The translations under genes and the position numbers were made by a program. The notes beneath the pieces are model-generated. The model searched no databases, had not been told where the DNA came from, and saw nothing but the letters and a program-made list of their open reading frames with translations. 64,000 nt of DNA from JAGTVG01 sp942491935 (lineage in GTDB: Bacteria > Bacteroidota > Bacteroidia > Cytophagales > Cyclobacteriaceae), in the NCBI GenBank assembly GCA_942491935.1, contig CALOCZ010000068.1, positions 62,001 to 126,000 of the forward strand. The letters run 5' to 3'. Of this stretch, positions 50,130-58,877 are shown piece after piece; the first letter of the stretch is position 1, and every line of letters begins with the position of its first letter.

Positions 50130-52439
50130 ATGTCTTCAAACGATAAAAAAAGCAAACGTATCAACCGCCTGATCCGGTGGATCTGGGGATTGTTTTTATT
50201 TGGATTTATATTCGGCATATTATTCATAATATCAATTAGAATAAATCTGGGTAATCTTTATGGGGATTTCCCTTCTTACAGAAGCCTGGAGAATCCGAAA
50301 AGTGAATTGTCATCCTTATTGTTTAGTGTAGATAATGTATTGCTTGGATCATATTATAGAAAGAACCGAAGTCAGATAGAATATAAAGACCTTTCTCCAG
50401 AGCTTGTTAATACCCTCGTTTATACTGAAGATTACAGGTTCTACAATCACTCGGGAATATCTTTCCCAGACCTGGTGCGGGTGGCTTTAAAAACCATCAT
50501 CCTTCAGCAGGCTGATGCCGGAGGAGGAAGTACCATCACTCAGCAACTGGCCAAAAACTTATTTAAAACACGTACAGACCTGAATGACGGCAAATTGAAT
50601 GATGTTCCTTTATTGGGTATGTTGATCATCAAGATCAAAGAAATGATCATGGCCGTGGAATTGGAGAAGAATTTCACAAAAAAGGAGATTCTGGCCATGT
50701 TCTTGAATACAATAGAATTTGGAGGCAATTCTTATGGGATTAAAGTAGCTACTCAGACCTTTTTTAATAAAGAACCTGCTGAGATCAATTATCAGGAGGC
50801 AGCCTGTCTTGTAGCTATGGTCAACAAACCGACCAGGTTCAATCCTGTGCGTAATCCGGAAGTAGCATTGGAGAAAAGAAATCAGATCCTCAGGAAGATC
50901 GCAAACTATGATGTAATAAGTCCTGAAGAAGCTGACTCTTTAACACAATTGCCGATTGAATTGAATTATAAAGTAGATAGTCATAATGAAGGGCTGGCAA
51001 CTTATTTCAGATCATATATCCGGGATTGGCTGATGGACTGGTGCGACGATAACGGATATGATCTCTGGGAAGATGGACTAAGAATATATACTACCATAGA
51101 TAGCCGGGCCCAACAATATGCTGAGACTGCTGTTACAGAACACATGAAATATCTTCAGGAAATGTTCCTGGAGCAATGGGGGGATAGAAATCCCTGGGTA
51201 GACGATAATGGGAGGGAATTGCGCGACTATGTCGACAACGCCATAAAACGGACACCCAGGTATAGGGATCTGGTTGAAAAATACGGGGAGAATTCCGACT
51301 CGATAAGGATTGTATTAAATACGCCATATAAGATGAAAGTTTTTTCATGGAATGGAGATATAGATACTGTATTGAGTCCTATTGATTCCTTGAAGTATTT
51401 TAAGAAATTCCTTAATTGCGGATTTATGGCAATGGACCCGCATAGCGGACAGATTTTAGCTTGGGTGGGAGGTATCAATCACAGGTATTTCCAATATGAT
51501 CATGTAAAGCAAGGTACCCGGCAACCAGGCTCTACTTTTAAACCCATCGTTTATGCCGCTGCTATTGCCAATGGTTATTCCCCTTGTTATGAAGTAGTGG
51601 ATGCACCGGTTACATTCAGCCTTCCCGGTCAGGATCCACCCACCTATACCCCACCAAATTCAAATGGAAAATATACCGGGGAAAGGATGACCATCCGAAA
51701 AGCCATGGCTAGCTCAGTAAATTCGATAACTGCATATGTGATGAAGAGTATAGGAGCGCAAAATGTAGTAAGCTATGGCAAGAGACTGGGTATTTCAACC
51801 CCGCTTGATCCGGTCCCGTCCTTGTGCCTGGGCACCAGTGATGTAAACTTGTATGACATGCTCGGCGCATATAGCACTTTTGTGAATGAGGGTATTTATA
51901 CCGAACCATATTTCATTACACGGATTGAAGATAAAACGGGAAAAGTGCTTCAGGACTTCCCGGCAAGAACGAAGGAAGCAATAAATGCCGAAACTGCCTA
52001 TTTGATGATTCATATGTTGAAAGGAGCTACTGAAGAAGTGGGTGGAACAGCCCAGGGTATAGGTATGGATATCAGGGAAGGAAATGAAATAGGCGGGAAG
52101 ACAGGAACAACCAATAATGCATCAGATGGATGGTTCATAGGAGTAACCGAAAATCTCGTGGCCGGTGCTTGGGTTGGAGGCGATGACAGAAGCATACATT
52201 TCAGCAGTTGGTACAATGGACAGGGAGCAAGGACCGCAAGACCAATATGGGAAAATTTCATGAGGACTGTTTATGAAGATGAAGACTTAGGCATAGAAAA
52301 AGGCCCATTTAAACAACCCAAAAGAAAATTATCAATTGAGATCGATTGCAATGAATATCGCACGCTTAATACTGATGAATTGGATTCATTACAAAATGAT
52401 GTCAATCCTATTGACGTAAGCGAAGACGATATCTTCTAA
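50130..52439 (+). CDS. class A penicillin-binding protein (PBP1A type)
   Basis: This bifunctional murein synthase has 769 residues. One transmembrane helix (LFLFGFIFGILFIISI) is followed by the GT51 glycosyltransferase domain with the catalytic Glu100 in VYTEDYRFYNHSG, GGGSTITQQLAKNLF and KKEILAMFLNTIEFG. The transpeptidase domain has the SxxK motif in RQPGSTFKPIVYAAA, the SSN motif in MASSVNSITAYV and KTGTTNNASDGWFIG. Its ATG directly follows the sprE stop codon, so expression is coupled; uvrC follows after 14 nt. It is complete by eye. Confidence 0.96.
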   Translation: MSSNDKKSKRINRLIRWIWGLFLFGFIFGILFIISIRINLGNLYGDFPSYRSLENPKSELSSLLFSVDNVLLGSYYRKNRSQIEYKDLSPELVNTLVYTEDYRFYNHSGISFPDLVRVALKTIILQQADAGGGSTITQQLAKNLFKTRTDLNDGKLNDVPLLGMLIIKIKEMIMAVELEKNFTKKEILAMFLNTIEFGGNSYGIKVATQTFFNKEPAEINYQEAACLVAMVNKPTRFNPVRNPEVALEKRNQILRKIANYDVISPEEADSLTQLPIELNYKVDSHNEGLATYFRSYIRDWLMDWCDDNGYDLWEDGLRIYTTIDSRAQQYAETAVTEHMKYLQEMFLEQWGDRNPWVDDNGRELRDYVDNAIKRTPRYRDLVEKYGENSDSIRIVLNTPYKMKVFSWNGDIDTVLSPIDSLKYFKKFLNCGFMAMDPHSGQILAWVGGINHRYFQYDHVKQGTRQPGSTFKPIVYAAAIANGYSPCYEVVDAPVTFSLPGQDPPTYTPPNSNGKYTGERMTIRKAMASSVNSITAYVMKSIGAQNVVSYGKRLGISTPLDPVPSLCLGTSDVNLYDMLGAYSTFVNEGIYTEPYFITRIEDKTGKVLQDFPARTKEAINAETAYLMIHMLKGATEEVGGTAQGIGMDIREGNEIGGKTGTTNNASDGWFIGVTENLVAGAWVGGDDRSIHFSSWYNGQGARTARPIWENFMRTVYEDEDLGIEKGPFKQPKRKLSIEIDCNEYRTLNTDELDSLQNDVNPIDVSEDDIF

Positions 52440-52453
52440 GAGAAAGGAAATAG

Positions 52454-54247
52454 ATGGAAAAATCACTATTTTCTCCTGAGGATGTAAAAAAACTACCCAA
52501 TAAACCCGGAATATATAAGTTCTATTCAGCGGAATCGAAAATTCTGTATGTCGGAAAGGCAAAAGACCTTAGAAAAAGAGTAGCTTCTTATTTCCGTGGA
52601 AACGTGTTTAAGGGAAAGAAAACACAAAGGTTGATCAATGAAACCAAACAGATCGAAATCACTATAGTCAATTCAGAATTCGATGCCATTCTTTTGGAAA
52701 ATACACTGATAAAAGAACATCAGCCAAAATATAATATTCTTCTAAAAGACGACAAAACCTTTCCATTTATTCTTGTAACTAATGATAGATTCCCACGTGT
52801 TATTTCTACCAGAAATATGGACACAAGCAAGGGTCAGTACTTCGGACCTTATGCCAGTGTAAGGGCAATGAACAATGTGTTGGATCTGGTCCGCAATCTC
52901 TATTATTTAAGAACATGTAAATATCTTTTGACTGAGAGTAATATTAATAAACAAAAATACAAGGTTTGTCTTGAATATCACATCGGGAAATGTAAGGCCC
53001 CTTGCGTTGGTTTACAATCTGAGGTTGAATATAACCTGGAGATTAAATATGTCCTAAATATACTTAAAGGGAATCTTAAACCTGCCAGGGATTATTTTAA
53101 AGATCAAATGAAGGCACTCTCAGAGGACCTGGAATTTGAAAGGGCTGAAGAGGCAAAACAAAGGCTATTATTGTTAGATAAATTTCAGTCAAGGTCTGTG
53201 GTCGTTAATCCAAATATTACAGATGTAGATGTTTTCAGTATTGTTTCAGATGATGATCGGGGGTATATAAATTATTTGAAGATATATAATGGGGCAATAA
53301 ACCAGACCATGAACATTGAAGTCAAAAAGAGACTGGAAGAAACGGATGCTGAAATTCTGGAATTATGGATTATTGAATTGAGAAAAAAATTTCAAAGTAC
53401 TTCATTTGAAATATATTCAAATATATCTGTTCCTGCATATCCAGGTATAAACGTACTGGTCCCGAAAAAAGGAGATAAGAGAAAACTTGTAGAATTATCC
53501 CTTAAAAATGCCCTTTATTATAAAAAAGAAAAAAACACCACCGAACTTCAGGTCACTCGGAATGATAAGATCCTCATTCAATTACAGGAAGACTTACAAT
53601 TAAAAACCATGCCAAAGCATATAGAGTGTTTTGATAATTCAAATATTCAGGGGCATGATCCGGTGGCTTCGATGGTCAGCTTTAAAAACGGTAGACCTTC
53701 GAAGAAGAATTATCGGAAGTATAACATAAAATCAGTAACAGGGCCGGACGATTTTGCTTCCATGCATGAAATTATCTTCAGACGATACAGACGGATCCAG
53801 GAGGAGAATGGTCCTATGCCTGATCTAATTGTGATTGATGGAGGAAAAGGGCAGTTAAATGCAGCCATAAAAGCATTGAATGAGCTGAATCTGTATGGCT
53901 TAATACCAGTGATTGGCATTGCCAAAAGGCTGGAGGAGATTTACTACCCATATGATGAAATCCCTTTGTTCATAGAAAAGAAGTCAACTTCCTTAAAGCT
54001 CCTACAGCAGATTCGAAATGAAGCACATCGCTTTGCAATAACTTTTCACAGAGATAAGCGATCAAAGACTTCACTGAAAAGCCAGTTTGACCAGATCCCG
54101 GGAATTGGCCCTAAAACCAGAACAGCACTTCAGGCTCATTTTAAATCGATGGAAAATATTAGCAAGGCTTCACGTGAGGAATTGGCAGCTATAATCGGAC
54201 CCAATAAAGCAACGCTCTTAATTGATCATATAAAAAAAAGAGGTTGA
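52454..54247 (+). CDS. uvrC: UvrABC system protein C
   Basis: UvrC makes the two incisions in nucleotide excision repair. The 597 residues show the N-terminal GIY-YIG nuclease (KPGIYKFYSAESKILYVGKA), a Cys cluster typical of UvrC (LRTCKYLLT, CLEYHIGKCKAPCVG), the UVR motif LEFERAEEAKQRLLLLDKF, the RNase H-like C-terminal nuclease with IECFDNSNIQGHDPVASMV and PDLIVIDGGKGQL, and C-terminal helix-hairpin-helix repeats (QIPGIGPKTRTAL). Its stop codon falls inside the hairpin that terminates the opposing gld operon. Confidence 0.97.
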   Translation: MEKSLFSPEDVKKLPNKPGIYKFYSAESKILYVGKAKDLRKRVASYFRGNVFKGKKTQRLINETKQIEITIVNSEFDAILLENTLIKEHQPKYNILLKDDKTFPFILVTNDRFPRVISTRNMDTSKGQYFGPYASVRAMNNVLDLVRNLYYLRTCKYLLTESNINKQKYKVCLEYHIGKCKAPCVGLQSEVEYNLEIKYVLNILKGNLKPARDYFKDQMKALSEDLEFERAEEAKQRLLLLDKFQSRSVVVNPNITDVDVFSIVSDDDRGYINYLKIYNGAINQTMNIEVKKRLEETDAEILELWIIELRKKFQSTSFEIYSNISVPAYPGINVLVPKKGDKRKLVELSLKNALYYKKEKNTTELQVTRNDKILIQLQEDLQLKTMPKHIECFDNSNIQGHDPVASMVSFKNGRPSKKNYRKYNIKSVTGPDDFASMHEIIFRRYRRIQEENGPMPDLIVIDGGKGQLNAAIKALNELNLYGLIPVIGIAKRLEEIYYPYDEIPLFIEKKSTSLKLLQQIRNEAHRFAITFHRDKRSKTSLKSQFDQIPGIGPKTRTALQAHFKSMENISKASREELAAIIGPNKATLLIDHIKKRG

Positions 54248-54266
54248 CAAATAAATGCCAACCTCT
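54232..54266 (-). terminator. terminator of the gldKLMN operon, inside the uvrC 3' end
   Basis: On the minus strand AGAGGTTG/CAACCTCT (8 bp, 12-nt loop, 54239-54266) is followed by a run of T (54238-54233). It starts 23 nt after gldN. The T-run corresponds to Lys codons of uvrC on the plus strand. On the plus strand no T-run follows the stem, so it acts on gld transcripts only. Confidence 0.72.
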
Positions 54267-54288
54267 CGGGTATTCAAAAAACCTTTCA

Positions 54289-55146
54289 CTAATATTCCCA
54301 AAGATCACTCTCATACTCAGCCAGTTGATATTCCTTCTGCTGAGATAAATACAGGGCAAGTTGTGGATCTGTAACTTGCTCTCTGATTGTCATATCCATG
54401 GGATTAGATACTTTTATAATTCTTCCATAAAACAGTCTCAGCAAAAATGCATCTGCCAGATTCCTGCTTTGACCAGGATTTTGAGGGTTATACCATATGG
54501 CAATCTCAGGGTTTAATCTGAATACCTTCTCTGCTTCCACATAATCGAATGAAGCAACAGGTTCCCTAATCCCAGTATTAATGTCAGTATAATATAATGT
54601 TAACGTTTTGATGTGGTAATACATCCTTGATCGAATTTTGTCAAAGAAAGCTTCTTCTTTGATCTCGAGGATATCGATCTCTGTTGGGTCCCTGGCAAAA
54701 ACAGTTTGTACTGTTGCTCCCTGGCTCCCCCAGACATCATCACCGGCATCTTGTGCCCATGGATCTCCGCCTTCCGCTTCATCTGATGTGGGTTCTCCCC
54801 AGCCTTCACCTCCACCGCTACTGCTCCATGCATCATCCTCATCTCCTGTTTTCATTATCAATCTTTCTTCGAATTCCTCTTTGGTCATTCGCCTTTCAAG
54901 AGAATCAGAATGATAAGGGATTAACAATCCATCCCTGACTGCATCGATCAGGATCCTGGAAATTTCCCTGTTTCTGGCAAAAAAGGACTTGTTTATCTTT
55001 TCATTCATATATACACGGCGCCAAATGGTCATCCGATACATTTTATCTTCATTTGAGACAGAGTATATTGAATTACTTGGATCTTGTGCAAATCCAACTT
55101 TTGAAAATGCCAGCACAATAATCGTTAACACAAGAATACGTTTCAT
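54289..55146 (-). CDS. gldN: gliding motility/T9SS protein GldN (PorN)
   Basis: GldN is a periplasmic protein that forms the large ring of the T9SS with lipoprotein GldK. The 285 residues begin with a signal peptide (LVLTIIVLAFSKVGFA). MYRMTIWRRVYMNEKINKSF is the conserved GldN start, and the C-terminal half has RMYYHIKTLTLYYTDINTG, RLNPEIAIWYNPQN and DAFLLRLFYGRIIKVSNP. Residues 101-143 are a Gly-, Asp/Glu- and Trp-rich low-complexity insert not expected to be folded. It is last in the gldKLMN order, 15 nt after gldM, and has the same leader (AGGTGTTATG) as gldK. Confidence 0.95.
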   Translation of the reverse strand: MKRILVLTIIVLAFSKVGFAQDPSNSIYSVSNEDKMYRMTIWRRVYMNEKINKSFFARNREISRILIDAVRDGLLIPYHSDSLERRMTKEEFEERLIMKTGDEDDAWSSSGGGEGWGEPTSDEAEGGDPWAQDAGDDVWGSQGATVQTVFARDPTEIDILEIKEEAFFDKIRSRMYYHIKTLTLYYTDINTGIREPVASFDYVEAEKVFRLNPEIAIWYNPQNPGQSRNLADAFLLRLFYGRIIKVSNPMDMTIREQVTDPQLALYLSQQKEYQLAEYESDLWEY

Positions 55147-55161
55147 AACACCTATTTTTTA

Positions 55162-56739
55162 TTATAACAGCGTAAATTGCTTTGTTATTTTAGTCATTGA
55201 TACTTTTTCAGCATCATTTTTATAGTTAGCCCTTTGGACCTCGAAGATCTCTATAACAACACGGTCTCCCTTTCTTGCTATTGATCTCCAGGCATTCAAA
55301 TTAAAAGCTTCACTAGAAGGTTCTTGTCTTTGCTTAATATCACCACCTGATGCCAAAGTAATACGCCATCTTGTGACTCTATACCTGGCCTCTTTAGGCA
55401 GTGCATTGGCAAAGTCAGGATCTGGATTTGCTTTCAAAATAATTTGTCTTGGCAACGCTTTAACAGTTACTCCTTTAGCTTCGTCAATTTCCTGACGTGT
55501 TTCATTCAGCAAACTAATGGTCGGGGAAGGAACTCTTCTTACAGGAAAAGTTTCAGAACCAATAAATACACCTCCACTATTTACATTTAGTTTTACTGAT
55601 CTTGCGCCTGTAGGCAAAACAGTAATGGAAGTTCTATTATTAGGTTCAGGAAATACTTGTGCTCCAGTTGCACTGAATGTTGGCACAAATTGAGTTCCTA
55701 ACTGAGGACACTGAACATTAAGTGGATTACCACAATTCAGATACAATGCCTTTACAGCATCCGAAGTAATCTGAAGTGTTGGCTTAACAACTATATATTC
55801 TATTTCCTCTTTGAACAAAGAGTCGTTGTAATTAATCTCCGCGACATAGGTCTGCTTTGATTGTCCATTTTTATCAAAGGACTTAGCAGTAGCCTTGAAT
55901 TCTATTTTCCCAAAACCATCTTCAACAGGAAGCGGGCTTCCATTTCTGAACATTTCAGGATCAACAGCAGAAGACGATGCGGCAAGAAACAGATCGGCTT
56001 TGTAATTGGTGCCGGCAGCTACATATTTAGCTTCTGGTTTCGCCATTACAAATACTTTATCAAATTTTACTTCTCCTGCGCCTACCTGTTGCGCAAGAAT
56101 TTCCAAAGCCGCTTTTTCATAAGACATTACTTCAGTCTCTAACTGAGTAACAGATGCTAATCCTGCTGCAGTCGGAGTATTTTCAAAATATAAAGTAGAA
56201 AAGTTTTTCATTTTCTGCTCTTTGTCATTTTCAAATACTGGATTATCTCTTCCGTCCAATGCAATATCCGGAAAATCTCGTCCGAGCTGTTCGCTCAGGA
56301 ATTTAGAATAATCATTAAGCGTTTCTTTCAGCTCTATTCCTTTCTTCTTATTGATCATAAGGTTCGCTACCTTATCCTGGTCTTGAATGCCTACGATCTG
56401 CCCGGTTTCATCTCGTCCACCGGTTATAACTACCATTTCTTCTTTAAGCTCCTTGGTATACTTGATAATACTTTGGGTTTGAGCTCTTATTGCTTTAGCT
56501 TTATCCAAAATAGTATTGTCAGCATCTCGGTTTCCTCTTTCATCCACTGCATCAGATATCCGGACGATAATATTACCATTAGAGATGCCATTATCAAGTA
56601 CTTGTTTTTCCAGACTTTTATTGATAAATATGAATCTATTCAATACTGTATTACTTACCTGCAAAGCCAGCATGGAAGTTAAAAACAGGTACATCATACC
56701 TATCATTTTCTGACGTGGAGATAATTTTGGTTCTGCCAT
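55162..56739 (-). CDS. gldM: gliding motility/T9SS protein GldM (PorM)
   Basis: GldM pairs with GldL as the inner-membrane rotary motor of type IX secretion and spans the periplasm. The 525 residues start PKLSPRQKMIGMMYLFLTSM, with a single transmembrane helix (about 11-33), and four successive periplasmic domains follow. Conserved parts include FDKVFVMAKPEAKYVAAGTN and the C-terminal WRITLASGGDIKQR. The length is close to F. johnsoniae GldM (about 513). It lies 27 nt after gldL and 15 nt before gldN. Confidence 0.96.
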   Translation of the reverse strand: MAEPKLSPRQKMIGMMYLFLTSMLALQVSNTVLNRFIFINKSLEKQVLDNGISNGNIIVRISDAVDERGNRDADNTILDKAKAIRAQTQSIIKYTKELKEEMVVITGGRDETGQIVGIQDQDKVANLMINKKKGIELKETLNDYSKFLSEQLGRDFPDIALDGRDNPVFENDKEQKMKNFSTLYFENTPTAAGLASVTQLETEVMSYEKAALEILAQQVGAGEVKFDKVFVMAKPEAKYVAAGTNYKADLFLAASSSAVDPEMFRNGSPLPVEDGFGKIEFKATAKSFDKNGQSKQTYVAEINYNDSLFKEEIEYIVVKPTLQITSDAVKALYLNCGNPLNVQCPQLGTQFVPTFSATGAQVFPEPNNRTSITVLPTGARSVKLNVNSGGVFIGSETFPVRRVPSPTISLLNETRQEIDEAKGVTVKALPRQIILKANPDPDFANALPKEARYRVTRWRITLASGGDIKQRQEPSSEAFNLNAWRSIARKGDRVVIEIFEVQRANYKNDAEKVSMTKITKQFTLL

Positions 56740-56766
56740 AATTATTTATTTTAGATTAATAATTAA

Positions 56767-57606
56767 TTATGATTTCATCGCGGTTAGCATGTTGCCATAA
56801 ACCGTATTCAAATTAGCCAGATTGGATGTAAGTTGCTTAATTTCAGATTTAAACTGCTCAGCATCTTCTGTAGCTTTAGACATACTCTCAAGTGAGGTAG
56901 TCAGGTTTGAATAGAATTTATTCATAGCTTTAACATGGCTATTTGCATCCTGAAGCTCCAGTTCATAAACTGCATTCAATGATTCCAGGTTTTTGGTAAC
57001 ACTTTGTACCTGTGTATGATATTCCTTGGCATTCTGCGATGAATTGGCCATATCAGCTGTAGCTGATCTTGAAACGGTTGCCATTTCCTGCATTGCCTTA
57101 AGGGTAGTATCATAGGACTTATTTACCTCATTCATTACGCCGGTAGATTGTTTTAAACTATCAGCATAATCTTTGGTTATAGCTCCAACGTCACCCATAT
57201 TGTTCATTTTAGAGACATTATCAGATAATCGCTGCATGCCTCTACCAAGGCTATCGACAAGTTCAGGACCAATTTTTGCCTGCTCTAACATTTTATCAAG
57301 TTTTTGAGACATCTGGTCTCCACCTTTCCCAATTCTTCGGGAAGCAGGAGCTGCACCTTCATAATCTTCGGCCAACTCAGGATATACTTTTGACCAATCA
57401 GGATCATGATGTGGTGGCTCGAAAGCACTTAAAAAGAATATAATAGCCTCGGTTGTTAACCCTACGCCAAGCATAGCCCCGGCACCGGGTAAGTGAAGAA
57501 TCTTGAACATGGCTCCCAAGATAACTACTGACGCTCCTATACCATATATCTTTGGCATAATGGTTTTGTACAGGAGATCGTTGAATCCGCCTTTTTTGTT
57601 GCTCAT
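56767..57606 (-). CDS. gldL: gliding motility/T9SS protein GldL (PorL)
   Basis: GldL is the proton-conducting stator subunit of the T9SS motor. Two transmembrane helices lie at about 20-37 and 43-62, within YGIGASVVILGAMFKILHLP and GAGAMLGVGLTTEAIIFFLS. Lys35 and His38 lie near the end of the first helix and Glu53 lies in the second, consistent with the charged residues reported as essential in F. johnsoniae GldL. The rest is a cytosolic coiled coil rich in Ser, Thr and Asn. It has 279 residues, 53 nt after gldK and 27 nt before gldM. Confidence 0.96.
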   Translation of the reverse strand: MSNKKGGFNDLLYKTIMPKIYGIGASVVILGAMFKILHLPGAGAMLGVGLTTEAIIFFLSAFEPPHHDPDWSKVYPELAEDYEGAAPASRRIGKGGDQMSQKLDKMLEQAKIGPELVDSLGRGMQRLSDNVSKMNNMGDVGAITKDYADSLKQSTGVMNEVNKSYDTTLKAMQEMATVSRSATADMANSSQNAKEYHTQVQSVTKNLESLNAVYELELQDANSHVKAMNKFYSNLTTSLESMSKATEDAEQFKSEIKQLTSNLANLNTVYGNMLTAMKS

Positions 57607-57659
57607 TTTTTTAGGTTTTTTGATTAATGATTAAATTAATTTCTTGATTGTAAATATTA

Positions 57660-58697
57660 CTAAAATTCAGTTCCGGATGACCTTCCAAGATAAGTCATGG
57701 CACATCGAAAACCGATAAAAGCTCTAGCTGTATCTTCGTACTCATAGGCTCTTGTACCGGTCTCGCAGAAATATGCGATGTCCTTCCAGGAACCTCCCCT
57801 GATAATCTTACGGGGTTCATTTTCATCAATATATTGTGGGTTCAAATCCCAAACCAATGGTACAGAAGATGGATGATACGCATCAAGACACCATTCCGAA
57901 ACATTCCCTGACATTTCAAACAAACCATAGTCGTTCGAGAAGAAGGAATAAACCGGTGCGGTGTAAGCATATCCATCATCGAAATAATTCCCTCTGCCTG
58001 GCTTAAAGTTTGCTAATAAACAACCTTTAGCATTTCTTATGTAAGGATTACCCCAGGGATACTTCGCCATATCTCTTCCGCCTCTGGATGCATATTCCCA
58101 TTCCGCTTCAGTAGGAAGCCGGAAATCCGGAAGGATCCATTCACCTCTGCTTTCACGATAATCATTAAGATAAGCAGTTCGCCACTGACAGAAGTAAGCT
58201 GCGGCTTGCCAATCAACACCAACTACGGGATAATTATCAAAAGCAGGATGGGCAAAATAATAGATCATTAAAGGATCACCTAGATGATGTGTAAAATCTC
58301 TGACCCATACCGTGGTATCAGGATAGATTTCGCGCATTACAAAATCTTCACCTAAAACACTAAGTGAATCTTCAAATATAGCATAGATAAATTGGCGATA
58401 CTCATTGTTAGTGATTTCAGTATCATCCATGAAGAATCCACCAATTGTGATTTGCTTGTTGAAGTTAATTTGTGTAGCAGCTACATCCTGATCCGCTTGT
58501 CCCATGTGAAATGTACCAGCTGGTACGGGCACCATTCCGTAGGGGACGGGCATTCCTGTATAATCCCTGCCTGGTACACCTACCAGTTGACCTTTGTCAT
58601 CATAGCCTTTTTTCCCGAATAGTCCGCAACCACCAAGAAAAAACAACATGAGAATCAATAAGGGAATTAACCTGGAATTAACACTTAATTTATTCAT
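57660..58697 (-). CDS. gldK: gliding motility/T9SS lipoprotein GldK (PorK)
   Basis: GldK is a lipoprotein with a formylglycine-generating-enzyme fold that makes the outer-membrane-associated ring with GldN. The signal LILMLFFLGGC gives lipidation at Cys24. The FGE-like domain has FMDDTEITNNEYRQF near residue 90, AAAYFCQWRTAYLNDYRE, DFRLPTEAEWEYASRGG, SGNVSEWCLDAYHP and IIRGGSWKDIAYFCETGTRA. A -7 box (TATATTTG) lies 47 nt upstream, so gldKLMN may have its own promoter separate from the PorP gene. The leader AGGTGTTATG is shared with gldN. Confidence 0.95.
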   Translation of the reverse strand: MNKLSVNSRLIPLLILMLFFLGGCGLFGKKGYDDKGQLVGVPGRDYTGMPVPYGMVPVPAGTFHMGQADQDVAATQINFNKQITIGGFFMDDTEITNNEYRQFIYAIFEDSLSVLGEDFVMREIYPDTTVWVRDFTHHLGDPLMIYYFAHPAFDNYPVVGVDWQAAAYFCQWRTAYLNDYRESRGEWILPDFRLPTEAEWEYASRGGRDMAKYPWGNPYIRNAKGCLLANFKPGRGNYFDDGYAYTAPVYSFFSNDYGLFEMSGNVSEWCLDAYHPSSVPLVWDLNPQYIDENEPRKIIRGGSWKDIAYFCETGTRAYEYEDTARAFIGFRCAMTYLGRSSGTEF

Positions 58698-58743
58698 AAC
58701 ACCTGATTTATTAAGATTCCTAATTTCCTATGTTCTAACGATA

Positions 58744-58751
58744 CAAATATA
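58744..58751 (-). promoter_or_regulatory. gldK: -7 box of gldKLMN
   Basis: TATATTTG on the minus strand fits TAnnTTTG and ends 47 nt before the gldK ATG. No -33 TTG is seen at the right distance. It lies in the 180-nt gap after the PorP/SprF gene, which holds no other feature. Confidence 0.5.
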
Positions 58752-58877
58752 TTTTTATTTTAGAATCGTAATTTTTTGTATTTATGTAACGGATAAAATT
58801 ATTATCTATTTTAAATTAAACTTAAAAATCGTCGTAAAAATTGTATTATTAGTCAAAAATACAAAATTTTTTTTAGA

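Noticed and set aside
54638..54938. Open frames antisense to gldN
   Set aside because: They arise from the Gly/Asp/Trp-rich low-complexity part of gldN, have no start signals and encode Pro/Ser/His-rich sequence without family features.
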